Positions 26,796-35,666 of a DNA stretch of 64,000 nt are shown in pieces. Where the stretch lies: positions 9,725-73,724 of the forward strand of contig CAJUMZ010000014.1 in assembly GCA_910587665.1 (NCBI GenBank), read 5' to 3'. Positions within the stretch are counted from its first letter, which is position 1, and each line of letters begins with the position of its first letter. Origin of the DNA: an uncultured Muribaculum sp. (GTDB lineage Bacteria; Bacteroidota; Bacteroidia; Bacteroidales; Muribaculaceae). Both the position numbers and the translations under genes were made by a program. A model generated the notes under the pieces. That model was not told where the DNA came from. It made no database searches and was given only the letters and a program-made list of their open reading frames with translations.

Positions 26796-27979
26796 GACAA
26801 TAGCAATATCTTATTTATAAATGAATCAGCACCTATCAGACATAACCCTATTCCGGCATTCCCTTCCAGAATATTGATTGAGTTTTCCCATTTGTCTGTT
26901 TGGTTATTATACGATTTAAAAATCATCTTTCCGTCTTCCGGTTTAGCAAATGAGAGAGCGACCTCTCTCCAATATTCACTCGCTTGCTTAAAAACATTAT
27001 CCCTTGTTTCTTCATAGCTTCGCTTGAATATCTGGCTTACACCCATTGCGCCATGACAAAGCCCGGCATCATGTATTGAATTTGCCTTTACGTCTCTGCG
27101 TTTTGCCGCAGAAAATTTCAATACCTCAACCCCAAATCCATATAAACCGGGATCATTTATTGATTTTGCTGCTTCTTTCAATGCGATAGCTATGCCAAGA
27201 TCACCATAACACCAGGCAAGGCGGCTCTTAGTGCTTGGCAATCCTGATTCACGTGGAAATGAGGGAAAGAACGACCCAACTTTCTCTTCATCCATCTTCT
27301 GCTCCAAAATATAGTTTATGATTCCGTCAATCAATGGTCTTATGTATTGCTTGTTTTCAATCTTCAAATCAAGACTGTTTACTCTTGAAAGAAAAATCAA
27401 GATACTGGATGCCCCATGAGAAAGAGATATGTTAAAGCGTTTATAATAATCATCTTCCTCAAGTTCCCAATATATAGTATTACCCTTCTTTTTAGAGCTT
27501 GAATAAAGAAATCCTACAATCCGGTCAATACATTGTAAACTTAATTCAGGATTATGTCTGTCGCGTGACACAAAATATAGTCCGACTCCTATAACACCAT
27601 GGAGAAAATCAATAGATTTTAAATTCAATATTCCTGGGAGCAACCCACACAAATATCTGTCATATTCATCCAATGACGTGGAAACGCCCTCCAAAAAGCC
27701 ATCATGTTCAAGCAACTGCAATCCTATACCTAAACCGGCAATCCCATTACAATATGTATATACAAACGGTCGCCGTGTAATGCCTGACAGCATTTTATCC
27801 AAATACCTATCCGCTACTGCGCCATACTTAGGATCAACCTTGGAGTAATAATATAAAAAACATATTGCTCCGAAATCGCCTCCTAAAAGGCTATAATTAA
27901 GCCATGTCTTTCTGCACAATTCCGTATCTACATAGGAAGCGATATCGGAAACATAATCTATCTTTGCTGAATCATCCAT
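26792..27979 (-). CDS. Lanthionine synthetase LanC-family cyclase
   Basis: 395 residues folding as an alpha-toroid that adds Cys thiols to dehydroamino acids, making lanthionine rings. The zinc ligands are present: Cys in RLAWCYGDLGIA (C257) and Cys-His in AGLCHGAMG (C308, H309). FLHGVIGVGLYF, SLSHGASSILIFL and EGNAGIGLCLIGADSF are the repeating GxxG motifs of the barrel. Its stop overlaps the dehydratase start by 4 nt, and it begins 18 nt after the first precursor gene, so all genes are one operon. Confidence 0.95.
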   Translation of the reverse strand: MDDSAKIDYVSDIASYVDTELCRKTWLNYSLLGGDFGAICFLYYYSKVDPKYGAVADRYLDKMLSGITRRPFVYTYCNGIAGLGIGLQLLEHDGFLEGVSTSLDEYDRYLCGLLPGILNLKSIDFLHGVIGVGLYFVSRDRHNPELSLQCIDRIVGFLYSSSKKKGNTIYWELEEDDYYKRFNISLSHGASSILIFLSRVNSLDLKIENKQYIRPLIDGIINYILEQKMDEEKVGSFFPSFPRESGLPSTKSRLAWCYGDLGIAIALKEAAKSINDPGLYGFGVEVLKFSAAKRRDVKANSIHDAGLCHGAMGVSQIFKRSYEETRDNVFKQASEYWREVALSFAKPEDGKMIFKSYNNQTDKWENSINILEGNAGIGLCLIGADSFINKILLLS

Positions 27980-27997
27980 TAAATCAATATTAGCTCA

Positions 27998-28501
27998 TTA
28001 ATTATCTTTACACTCTGCATTTTTTGTTAAAAGTGGGCATCCCGCAGGTTCGAAACTTATTGGACAGGCGCATTCCGATATAACACCATCATTATCTTTA
28101 GTCATAACACAATCTTGAAATATTGTATCACAATTAGCTGTTTTAAAACAAGTTTCTACCGTCTCATCACATTTTATATAATCCTTGGATTCGCAATTAT
28201 TTCCTTGCGATAAAACCCCGCAATTGTCACACGTTGTTCCTGAATCACAACAAAGTGCGCCTCCTGACTTTGTGCCACAACCAATTGTTTCGCCACAGTT
28301 CTTGGAATTTCCACCACACAGACATTTTGTTGCGAATGTTTCATCACAATTCCCACCATCTTTAGAATAATCAAAACAAGTCGCTTGTGCGCAATTTGTT
28401 TGACAAGTTTCATTTGTAACGCCTCTATGTATTCTGCCATCATTCAAATCTGAAATCAATCGTGGATTTAATGATAAATCTTTTTTGTTTAACTTTTTCA
28501 T
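27998..28501 (-). CDS. Class I lanthipeptide precursor, Cys-rich, 21 Cys (LanA1)
   Basis: 167 residues. The leader (about 1-26, MKKLNKKDLSLNPRLISDLN) has the KLNxKxLSL...L.DLN pattern of Bacteroidota class I lanthipeptides, recognised by LanB. The remaining ~140 residues contain 21 Cys and 24 Ser/Thr by my count, including a central SGGALCCD and repeated T-x(n)-C spacings. It directly precedes LanC and the split LanB. Its first core half is nearly identical in pattern to the second precursor, while the C-terminal third differs. No double-Gly cleavage site is seen; the leader and core are separated by a short GRIHRG segment. Such a long, Cys-dense core is unusual for the class. Confidence 0.85.
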   Translation of the reverse strand: MKKLNKKDLSLNPRLISDLNDGRIHRGVTNETCQTNCAQATCFDYSKDGGNCDETFATKCLCGGNSKNCGETIGCGTKSGGALCCDSGTTCDNCGVLSQGNNCESKDYIKCDETVETCFKTANCDTIFQDCVMTKDNDGVISECACPISFEPAGCPLLTKNAECKDN

Positions 28502-28560
28502 TTCTTATAATTTTAATTAAAATGGAACATATGTATCTTTATCTGATCATTCATTTTAAT

Positions 28561-29088
28561 TTATATATCTCCCCTACACATAACGTTCTTTGTCTGTATA
28601 ATACACCCACCAATACCTAAACTTATAATACATCCATCCCCATCCTCTATATTGTCTTTCGTATACTCTATTGCACATGTATCTTGCTTTGTTGTAATTT
28701 GACAAAATTCTGTCTCAACAATACAAAAATCTTTCTTCGTCTCGCAGACTTGTATAGCTGATTCGCAATTTCCTTGTGATAAAGGACCGCAATTATTACA
28801 CGTTGCAGCAGTATCACAACAAAGGGCACCGCCCGATTTTGTTCCACAACCAAGAGTATCTCCACATTTCTTTGTTTCACCACATAGACATCTTGATGCA
28901 AATGTCTCTTTACATCTATCATCATCCATAGAATAATCCGGGCATGTAGCTTGTGCGCAATGAGTTTGACAAGTCTCAATAGTACGACAATCCTCATAAC
29001 TTGTGGGAACGCCACTACCCTTACTTTCATTCAAATCTGAAACCAATTTTGGATCTAATGATAAGTCTTTCTTGTTTAATTTTTTCAT
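28561..29088 (-). CDS. Class I lanthipeptide precursor, Cys-rich, 21 Cys (LanA2)
   Basis: 175 residues from the ATG at 29088 (MKKLNKKDLSLDPKLVSDLN); a TTG three codons earlier is not needed. It is paralogous to the other precursor: same leader, same ETCQTxCAQATC opening, ETFA...CLCG, CGxTxGCGTKSGGALCCD, and CGxLSQG. It also has 21 Cys. The last ~55 residues diverge (for example CAIEYTKDN and GIGGCIIQTKN). First gene of the operon. Either both peptides act together, as in two-component lantibiotics, or they are diversified duplicates; the sequence does not decide. Confidence 0.85.
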   Translation of the reverse strand: MKKLNKKDLSLDPKLVSDLNESKGSGVPTSYEDCRTIETCQTHCAQATCPDYSMDDDRCKETFASRCLCGETKKCGDTLGCGTKSGGALCCDTAATCNNCGPLSQGNCESAIQVCETKKDFCIVETEFCQITTKQDTCAIEYTKDNIEDGDGCIISLGIGGCIIQTKNVMCRGDI

Positions 29089-29372
29089 ATCTAACAATTT
29101 TTTGTTAATACAAGCCTAACAGATTCCGCCCAACAACAGTTCAACAAATTATATTTTTCAACGTTTTATTATATTAAATACATCGATTTTCCCGACAAAT
29201 CGCAACAAATTGATACAATCCATTTTATTGAAATGGAAGAAAATTTCTCAAAATCACGGAACGACGTTTAAAACAAAAAATTTAAGCGCAAATCATTCAT
29301 TTAATTAGGAATTTTCATCTACAATCATTATATTTGCGCATATCCTATTATTTAATCCAAAAAAATTAATAT

Positions 29373-32081
29373 ATGGCGACTGTTAGATATCTTTTTTCTT
29401 TCATTTTGATTTCAATATCACCGTTCTATCTGACGCTAAATGCGATATCTCCACAAAACATCATCGAGCGCGTGGATAGACAGCGATATGAGTTTCCGCA
29501 GGAGAAGGCTTATGTGATGACCGACAAGGCAAATTATATCGGAGGGGACACGATATGGTTTCGCGGGTTTGTGCTTGATGCTGCATCCCACCAGCCGGTA
29601 AAGGTGAGCCGCTACCTGTATGTGGAGCTTAGCGACCCTTTTGGCGACGTGACACAAAGAGTCATGATAAAGGAAAAAGACGGCATATATTCAGGCTACA
29701 TTCCTCTCGGCCTTGACATAGCCGACGGTGAATATCAGCTCACAGCCTACACTACTTTCATGCGCAGTCAGCGAAGCGACTATTTCCCCAAGAAATCGCT
29801 ACATATCAATAATCTGATGGCTCTGAAAAATGAGATCAGATATGACTGGAACACCGATACCCGACGACTCTCTCTTGATCTAATAGACAGGGCATCGAAA
29901 GAGCCGGCAAAATATGAAAAACTCACATTGTTCACCGATGGTGGCAAAGTGTTTACCCCCGCATCACGACGCGGCAAGGCATCCTTTACCATAACACCGG
30001 AAGCACTTAAACGTGGATATGTCAAGGTTACATATGACGGATATAATCGTTTTATCAAGCTCGACAGCAATGATAACGACAACTACGACCTTACATTTCA
30101 TCCCGAAGGAGGCTATCTTATTCCAGATACAGAATGTGTCCTCGCATTCAAAGCAATAGGGAAGGATGGAAAAGGAGTACCTGTTTACGGAAAGATAATT
30201 AACTCAAACGGCACGGAAATCAAACAATTCACCACCTTGCATGCAGGAATGGGCAGAGTGAATTTCACGCCTAAAAAAGGCGAGACTTATAAAGCAGCCA
30301 CGTCAGATGGCAAAGAATTCCCATTGCCTCAATCTAATGAATTGGCAGCGGTATTACAAGCTAAACACCTCTCTGATGACACAATTTCCATAAATGTAGC
30401 AGGAAATCTTGATAATGGATATTTAATCCTGCAACAACGTGGCATAGTGTTATGGGCATCAGAAGTAAATTCTGATTCTTCTTTCAAATTTGCCAAATCA
30501 GACGCCCTGTCCGGGATAATGCAAGCCCTTCTACTGGACAAAGACTTGAACACCTTGAGCGAAAGATTGATATTTTGCATAAATGACGCGGATAACCCTG
30601 AGGCAATATTATCAGTGGATAATATCAATCCTAAAAATCGAGATAAAGTAAAAGTCATCACTGAGATGCCCAATACGGGAACGGGCGATTTTGCCGTAAG
30701 CGTAATTGACAATAACATGTCGGTGGTTGACTCGACACTTCCTATAAAAGCCCATCTTCTTTTAACATCCGATATAAAAGGATATGTCGAAAATCCTGAG
30801 TATTATTTTACTTCTGACAACCCAGAAATTCCTACGGCTATTGACAATCTTATGTTGACACAGGGTTGGACCCGCTATGACATTCCGGAAATATTAAAAG
30901 GAAATTTCTCATCTCCGGCATTCCCTATTGAAAAGAGCATGTCGCTGAGTGGCATCGTCAAAAGTCAATGGAGGGGAAAACCGCTAAAAGATATTTCCTT
31001 AGGGCTGATGTCTCCAACCACAGGCTATGCAAACCTTTCCGTTTCTGATGCTGACGGAAGATTTAAATTTGATGGATTTGAATATCCTGATGGCAATATA
31101 TATTATGTACAGGCAGTAAATAACAAAGGTGGTTTTGAGGACAATATCATGATTGATTCCATAAACTATCCTGATATTGATTACACTTTGCCAAAGAACG
31201 GCAATACCGATTACAATCTATGGCTTCCCGACCTAAAAAATCGCATCGACCAAAGTCCGGAATTAAAGAGTATTCTTTTATCAGAAGTGGTCATCACTGA
31301 ATTAGCGCTGAAAAATAGAGAAAATTGGTTTAGCGGTATTGCATCTTCTGTCGTGGACACTTCCGACCCGCAGCTTCGCGATATAAATTCGGTTGAAGAT
31401 GCGATAATGAGGCTTAACGGTATCTCTGTTAGCGGAAGCGGTAACATCACATACCAAGGTCGACCAGTAGGTGTGTTTATTGATAATTTCCCGTTGGAAT
31501 CTACCGTTAATCTCGGTATGAGCAACCCGGAATCATTGGACTTTAATACACGAGCTCTAAAGAGTCGCACAAAAATGTTCCGTCAGTCGACACTTAGCAA
31601 TCCGAAAGGTTACATTGACATGACAACAAACACCAATTTACCTGAGGTGAACATAATAAATGAGATTAACAATGTCTGCAATTACGACAATATCGCATCA
31701 ATCGCATTTGTAAGAGGCGGAGCATCGGCGGTTATCGGCAACCGAGCTCCTGGCGGTACGATAATTATAAAGACCAAAGATGGCAACTCTTTTGCCAAAA
31801 TACGCGAGCACAATCCCCACATCGCTATCGCCCGACCGCTCGGCTATCAGAAAGCGGCGGAATTTTACTCGCCGAAATATGAGCCTACCGAACGCCCCGA
31901 CGGCACCGACCTGCGCAGCACCATCTATTGGAACCCCTGCGTAAGGATCGGCGATGACGGCAAAGCCGACTTCGAGTTTTTCACCTCCGACAATCCCTCC
32001 ACCTCCTACACAATATTTATAGAAGGCATCACCGACGACGGCAGAATAATCACCGGCTCGTCGCGCATAGAGGTCAAATAA
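29373..32081 (+). CDS. Large exported protein with MG2-like and TonB-plug domains
   Basis: 902 residues with a signal peptide (YLFSFILISISPFYLTLNA). Residues ~35-160 resemble an alpha-2-macroglobulin MG2 beta-domain (EKAYVMTDKANYIGGDTIWFRGFV). A middle of beta-rich and carboxypeptidase-regulatory-like units follows, and residues ~650-830 hold a TonB-receptor plug-like domain (INSVEDAIMRLNGISV..., ASIAFVRGGASAVIGNRAPGGTIII). There is no C-terminal 22-strand barrel, so it is not a transporter by itself. Such proteins are common in Bacteroidota with unknown role at the outer membrane. The two ends are GC-rich while the middle (~30.1-31.8 kb) is AT-rich, suggesting a mosaic. Confidence 0.82.
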   Translation: MATVRYLFSFILISISPFYLTLNAISPQNIIERVDRQRYEFPQEKAYVMTDKANYIGGDTIWFRGFVLDAASHQPVKVSRYLYVELSDPFGDVTQRVMIKEKDGIYSGYIPLGLDIADGEYQLTAYTTFMRSQRSDYFPKKSLHINNLMALKNEIRYDWNTDTRRLSLDLIDRASKEPAKYEKLTLFTDGGKVFTPASRRGKASFTITPEALKRGYVKVTYDGYNRFIKLDSNDNDNYDLTFHPEGGYLIPDTECVLAFKAIGKDGKGVPVYGKIINSNGTEIKQFTTLHAGMGRVNFTPKKGETYKAATSDGKEFPLPQSNELAAVLQAKHLSDDTISINVAGNLDNGYLILQQRGIVLWASEVNSDSSFKFAKSDALSGIMQALLLDKDLNTLSERLIFCINDADNPEAILSVDNINPKNRDKVKVITEMPNTGTGDFAVSVIDNNMSVVDSTLPIKAHLLLTSDIKGYVENPEYYFTSDNPEIPTAIDNLMLTQGWTRYDIPEILKGNFSSPAFPIEKSMSLSGIVKSQWRGKPLKDISLGLMSPTTGYANLSVSDADGRFKFDGFEYPDGNIYYVQAVNNKGGFEDNIMIDSINYPDIDYTLPKNGNTDYNLWLPDLKNRIDQSPELKSILLSEVVITELALKNRENWFSGIASSVVDTSDPQLRDINSVEDAIMRLNGISVSGSGNITYQGRPVGVFIDNFPLESTVNLGMSNPESLDFNTRALKSRTKMFRQSTLSNPKGYIDMTTNTNLPEVNIINEINNVCNYDNIASIAFVRGGASAVIGNRAPGGTIIIKTKDGNSFAKIREHNPHIAIARPLGYQKAAEFYSPKYEPTERPDGTDLRSTIYWNPCVRIGDDGKADFEFFTSDNPSTSYTIFIEGITDDGRIITGSSRIEVK

Positions 32082-32231
32082 TCACCGCCATAGCCTGCCC
32101 AAATGGAATAATATGTTGTGTAACATATATCGTTTTGTAGGATTTTTCGGAAATATTTAATAATTTGCGATTCGTTAATTAACAATTGACGGATCGCACT
32201 TTATTTTACTCACATAAAACTCTCTAATAAC

Positions 32232-34388
32232 ATGAAGGTTTATCAAACTAACGAAATCAAAAACATAGCCTTGCTTGGAAGCAAAGGCTCGGGTAAAACC
32301 ACACTCGCTGAAGCGATGCTTTACGAGTGTGGAGTTATAAAACGTCGCGGCAATGTCGAGTCAGGCAATACTGTAAGCGACTATTTCCCGGTGGAGAAAG
32401 AGTATGGCTACTCTGTATTCTCTACCATTTTTTATGCCGAGTTTCTTAACAAGAAGCTCAATGTGATCGACTGCCCCGGTAGCGACGACTTCGTGGGCAA
32501 TGCCATCACAGCCCTCAATGTGACCGATACGGGCGTAATCCTTATCGACGCGCAATATGGCGTGGAAGTAGGCACACAAAACATCTTCCGCACCACCGCA
32601 TCGCTCAAAAAGCCGGTCATCTTCGCCCTCAACCAGCTTGACGGCGAAAAAGCCGACTATGACAACGTGATCGAGCAGATGACCGAGATATTCGGTCCGA
32701 AAGTGACACCGATACAATATCCCATTAATGTGGGACCCGGCTTCAACGCCATGATCGACGTGCTGCTCATGAAGAAATACTCCTGGGGGCCCGACGGCGG
32801 CGTGCCTACCATCGAGGAGATTCCCGCCGAAGAGATGGAGCGTGCCCGGGAACTCAACCAGAAGCTCGTGGAGGCGGCAGCCGAAAACGACGAGACACTG
32901 ATGGAAAAATTCTTCGACCAGGGTCACCTCTCGGAAGACGAAATGCGCGAGGGCATCCGCAAAGGTCTTGTCGACCGCTCTATTTTACCGGTGTTCTGTG
33001 TAAGCGCACTTAAAGACATGGGAGTGCGCCGAATGATGGAATTCCTTGGCAACGTCGTGCCTTTCGTGGAAGACATGCCCGCACCCGTCGACACCGAAGG
33101 TGAAGAGGTGAGGCCCGACAGCAACGGCCCGCTCTCACTCTTCATGTTCAAGACTACTGTAGAGCCGCATATCGGTGAGGTAAGCTACTTCAAGGTGATG
33201 AGCGGAACTCTCACCCCCGGCGTCGACCTTACCAATGTTGACCGCGAGTCAAAGGAGCGCATTGCCCAGATATTCTGCGTGTGCGGTCAGATAAAGACTC
33301 CTGTCGACAAGCTGTGTGCCGGCGACATAGGCGCCACAGTCAAGCTGAAAGACGCGCGTACCGGCAACACCCTTGACGAAAAGGGATGTGAATATAAATT
33401 TGACTTCATTAAATATCCCGCTCCCAAATATCAGAGAGCCATCCGCCCCGTGACCGAGAGCGACGCCGAGAAGCTCAGCGAGATCCTCACCCGTATGCAC
33501 GAGGAAGATCCCACCTGGGTAATCGAGCAGTCAAAGGAACTGAAGCAGACCATACTTTCCGGACAGGGAGAATTCCACCTCCGCACCCTCAAATGGCGTG
33601 TCGAGAACAACGACAAGCTCCCCATCGTGTTTGACGAGCCGAAGATTCCGTATCGCGAAACCATCACCAAAGCGGCACGCGCAGACTACCGCCATAAGAA
33701 GCAGTCGGGTGGCGCAGGTCAGTTTGGTGAGGTACATCTCGTCATTGAGCCTTACACCGAAGGAATGCCGGCGCCCGACACCTACAAGTTCGGCAACCAG
33801 GAATTCAAGATGAACGTGCGCGACACCCAGGAAATACCCCTTGAATGGGGAGGAAAGCTCGTGGTACACAACTGTATCGTGGGCGGCGCGATCGACGCCC
33901 GCTTCATCCCCGCCATCGTGAAGGGACTTATGGACCGCATGGAGCAAGGACCGCTCACAGGCTCTTACGCCCGTGACGTGCGCGTATGTATCTACGACGG
34001 AAAGATGCACCCGGTCGACTCTAACGAAATCTCGTTCCGCCTCGCCGGAAGAAACGCATTCAGCGAAGCATTCCGCAACGCCAACCCGAAGATTCTCGAG
34101 CCGGTATATGATGTCGAGGTAATGGTGCCCGCCGATGTGATGGGCGATGTGATGAGCGACCTTCAGGGACGCCGCGCCATAATCATGGGTATGTCGAGCG
34201 AAAACGGATTTGAGAAGATTCAGGCACGTGTGCCGCTGAAAGAGATGGCATCCTACTCTACCGCGTTAAGCTCGATAACCGGCGGACGTTCATCGTTCAC
34301 AATGAAATTCTCCGCTTACGAGCTTGTACCCGGCGACGTGCAGGAAAAACTCCTCAAAGCCTATGCCGAGACCAATTCCGACGAATAA
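32232..34388 (+). CDS. fusA2: EF-G paralogue (EF-G2), predicted GTPase-deficient
   Basis: 718 residues with the five-domain EF-G layout. Walker A is GSKGSGKT (16-23) instead of the usual AHIDAGKT. Switch I has EYGYSVFST in place of ERGITI. The switch II motif is DCPGSDDF, so the catalytic His of DTPGH is replaced by Ser (S84). The NKxD base-recognition motif is NQLD. Domains IV and V are well conserved (HKKQSGGAGQFGEVHL, PVYDVEVMVPADVMGDVMSDLQGRRAIIMG). In Bacteroides thetaiotaomicron an EF-G2 lacking GTPase activity has been reported to sustain translation during starvation and gut colonisation; this protein fits that type. It is monocistronic. Confidence 0.93.
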   Translation: MKVYQTNEIKNIALLGSKGSGKTTLAEAMLYECGVIKRRGNVESGNTVSDYFPVEKEYGYSVFSTIFYAEFLNKKLNVIDCPGSDDFVGNAITALNVTDTGVILIDAQYGVEVGTQNIFRTTASLKKPVIFALNQLDGEKADYDNVIEQMTEIFGPKVTPIQYPINVGPGFNAMIDVLLMKKYSWGPDGGVPTIEEIPAEEMERARELNQKLVEAAAENDETLMEKFFDQGHLSEDEMREGIRKGLVDRSILPVFCVSALKDMGVRRMMEFLGNVVPFVEDMPAPVDTEGEEVRPDSNGPLSLFMFKTTVEPHIGEVSYFKVMSGTLTPGVDLTNVDRESKERIAQIFCVCGQIKTPVDKLCAGDIGATVKLKDARTGNTLDEKGCEYKFDFIKYPAPKYQRAIRPVTESDAEKLSEILTRMHEEDPTWVIEQSKELKQTILSGQGEFHLRTLKWRVENNDKLPIVFDEPKIPYRETITKAARADYRHKKQSGGAGQFGEVHLVIEPYTEGMPAPDTYKFGNQEFKMNVRDTQEIPLEWGGKLVVHNCIVGGAIDARFIPAIVKGLMDRMEQGPLTGSYARDVRVCIYDGKMHPVDSNEISFRLAGRNAFSEAFRNANPKILEPVYDVEVMVPADVMGDVMSDLQGRRAIIMGMSSENGFEKIQARVPLKEMASYSTALSSITGGRSSFTMKFSAYELVPGDVQEKLLKAYAETNSDE

Positions 34389-34412
34389 ATCTCAACCTTG
34401 CATACACACCGA

Positions 34413-34450
34413 AAGAGGCTGTCTAACAAGTTTAGGCGGCCTCTTGATTT
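34413..34450 (+). terminator. Terminator after fusA2
   Basis: AAGAGGC (34413-34419) pairs with GCCTCTT (34439-34445), followed by GATTTT. The 34,389-34,590 stretch holds nothing else I can name. Confidence 0.6.
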
Positions 34451-34590
34451 TAAGTGACTTCAGAGTTTTTTCGAATCCTAAGCCAACATCGTGACGGTCA
34501 GCATGTTGCCACCATCAAAATACAGAATGTACCCTTTTGGGACACCTCTCTATTTCTGCGATTTTCAATGTTCTTCACTTGTAGATATAA

Positions 34591-35480
34591 TTAATGCCAA
34601 AGAGTTTCGTTCTCCCAGTCGCATGGAAAGCCCATCGCAACGGTATCTATTTTGGGATATTCTGCAAGCAATGATTTGAAACGGGCTACGAATGTGTTTT
34701 GAGGATTTACGGCTTGAAGGAAATACAATATAATTGACAGGATGTAATATACCCTTTTTGTATCCTGCGGAGTGTTTATAAACGGTAGATGTGTATTGCG
34801 AGGTACAAGTGCGTTAATGCTCAACCGGCGGTTCCACAAGCGGCTGTGATGGGCGCAAATATTCCTGACATATACGATAGAATGTAGCCAAGACTCCATA
34901 ACCGTGTCAGTCAGTCCATAGAAACGTGCCACTTTTCGCCGTGCGTGACCTGCGTTAAGCCATTTGTACATCATAGACAATGTTCCAAATGAACTTATCT
35001 CAAATGTCATCCAGCTTGGCGGGAAGTTATTGGAATAACGCTGTTGGAAGCCAACAATGGCATCATCATCGCTCCTGCGCATTCGGTCTGTAAATTTGTC
35101 AGCAGAGTGGCGTGACGGCTTGCGTTACGAAAATTAGCCGGATTTTCAAACCAGTATATACCAGCTTCGTCACCCATTATCAATGACAGTTGAGTACGAA
35201 TTGACACCTCGATTTTTTCCAGCTCCGAGCAAATCATTTTTCGCAATGCCGAGTCAAATTTATATAGAGAGTAGGCATCTTCAAAACTTGTTCCCTCCTT
35301 GAACTGACGCGAATGAGGCTGGCGTAATGGCATAAAGTAGTTTTTCATTCGGAAAAGACTGATATTTTCCAGAATGTGCTGCGCTTTGTTCTCATCGGAG
35401 AAAGTCAGACCCTCCGATTTTAGAAGTTGTATCTGTTCTGCAACCGAGATCTGCGGTTGATTATAATGTGGAAGTGTCAT
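34591..35480 (-). pseudogene. Abi_2-family (AbiD/AbiF-type) abortive infection gene, split by a -1 frame change
   Basis: Two overlapping reading frames together encode a ~295-residue Abi_2 protein. Frame 1 (35480-35007) gives the N-terminal half: ISVAEQIQLLKSEGLTF, ILENISLFRMKNYF and FDSALRKMICSELEKIEVSIRTQL. Frame 2 (to 34591) gives the rest: PPSWMTFEISSFGTLSMMYKW and the HEPN-type motif VRNICAHHSRLWNR (R-N-x3-H). The shift is needed near 35,085-35,097. A heptamer AAATTTA (35097-35091) sits there in the X-XXY-YYZ register, so a programmed -1 frameshift is possible, although a simple 1-nt indel is more likely. HEPN proteins of this family act as RNA-targeting toxins in phage defence. It is preceded by a structured 5' leader. 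Confidence 0.82.
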
Positions 35481-35491
35481 AAAAAATAAAA

Positions 35492-35533
35492 ACTTACCCT
35501 GAGCGCGCTGTTCTTACGGGAAGCGGGGTAAGT
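35492..35533 (-). ncRNA. Structured 5' leader of the Abi gene, candidate abiF-like RNA
   Basis: An 8-bp stem, ACTTACCC (35492-35499) with GGGTAAGT (35526-35533), encloses a 26-nt core containing GCGCTGTTCT and ACGGGAAGCG. It ends 11 nt before the start codon and begins ~10 nt after the -7 box, so it is the extreme 5' end of the mRNA or a separate small RNA. The same core with a differently sequenced but equally paired stem precedes the gene at 45635. An RNA motif upstream of Abi/AbiF genes is known; whether this matches that model was not tested. Confidence 0.6.
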
Positions 35534-35542
35534 ATGTTACTG

Positions 35543-35550
35543 CAAATTTA
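35543..35550 (-). promoter_or_regulatory. -7 box upstream of the Abi leader RNA
   Basis: TAAATTTG on the minus strand, a perfect match. The surrounding sequence is similar to that at 45690-45712, so promoter and leader were copied together. Confidence 0.55.
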
Positions 35551-35666
35551 GTGCTTTAATTTGGAATAACAAAATCCAGATAAAAAGATTCAGGGTAACC
35601 GCATCGGAATAAGTAAAAATTAAGTCGAATTAAGCATCATTATTGATTATAGGCATTAGCGATACC

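Larger units (their letters stand above)
23804..29372. other. AT-rich inserted block carrying the lanthipeptide operon
   Basis: The base composition and codon use change abruptly at ~23,804-23,815, right after a stop codon, from GC-rich sigma-operon sequence to AT-rich sequence. It stays AT-rich until the start region of the gene at 29,373. Five genes run on the minus strand (LanA2, LanA1, LanC, LanB-N, LanB-C). No transposase, integrase or flanking repeats were recognised. The 284 bases at 29,089-29,372 hold no gene; they must contain the operon promoter, but I found only an imperfect -7 box near 29,145-29,155. Confidence 0.7.

Noticed and set aside
28174..28443. An 89-codon frame inside the first lanthipeptide precursor
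   Set aside because: Off-frame reading of the Cys-rich gene; the precursor frame has the leader motif and matches its paralogue.
27998..29088. Reading the Cys-rich proteins as metallothioneins or disulfide-rich secreted toxins
   Set aside because: No signal peptide, clear class I lanthipeptide leader, and immediate linkage to LanC and LanB.
34491..34679. A 62-codon frame after fusA2
   Set aside because: It overlaps the 3' end of the Abi gene on the other strand, has no homology I recognise and no promoter.
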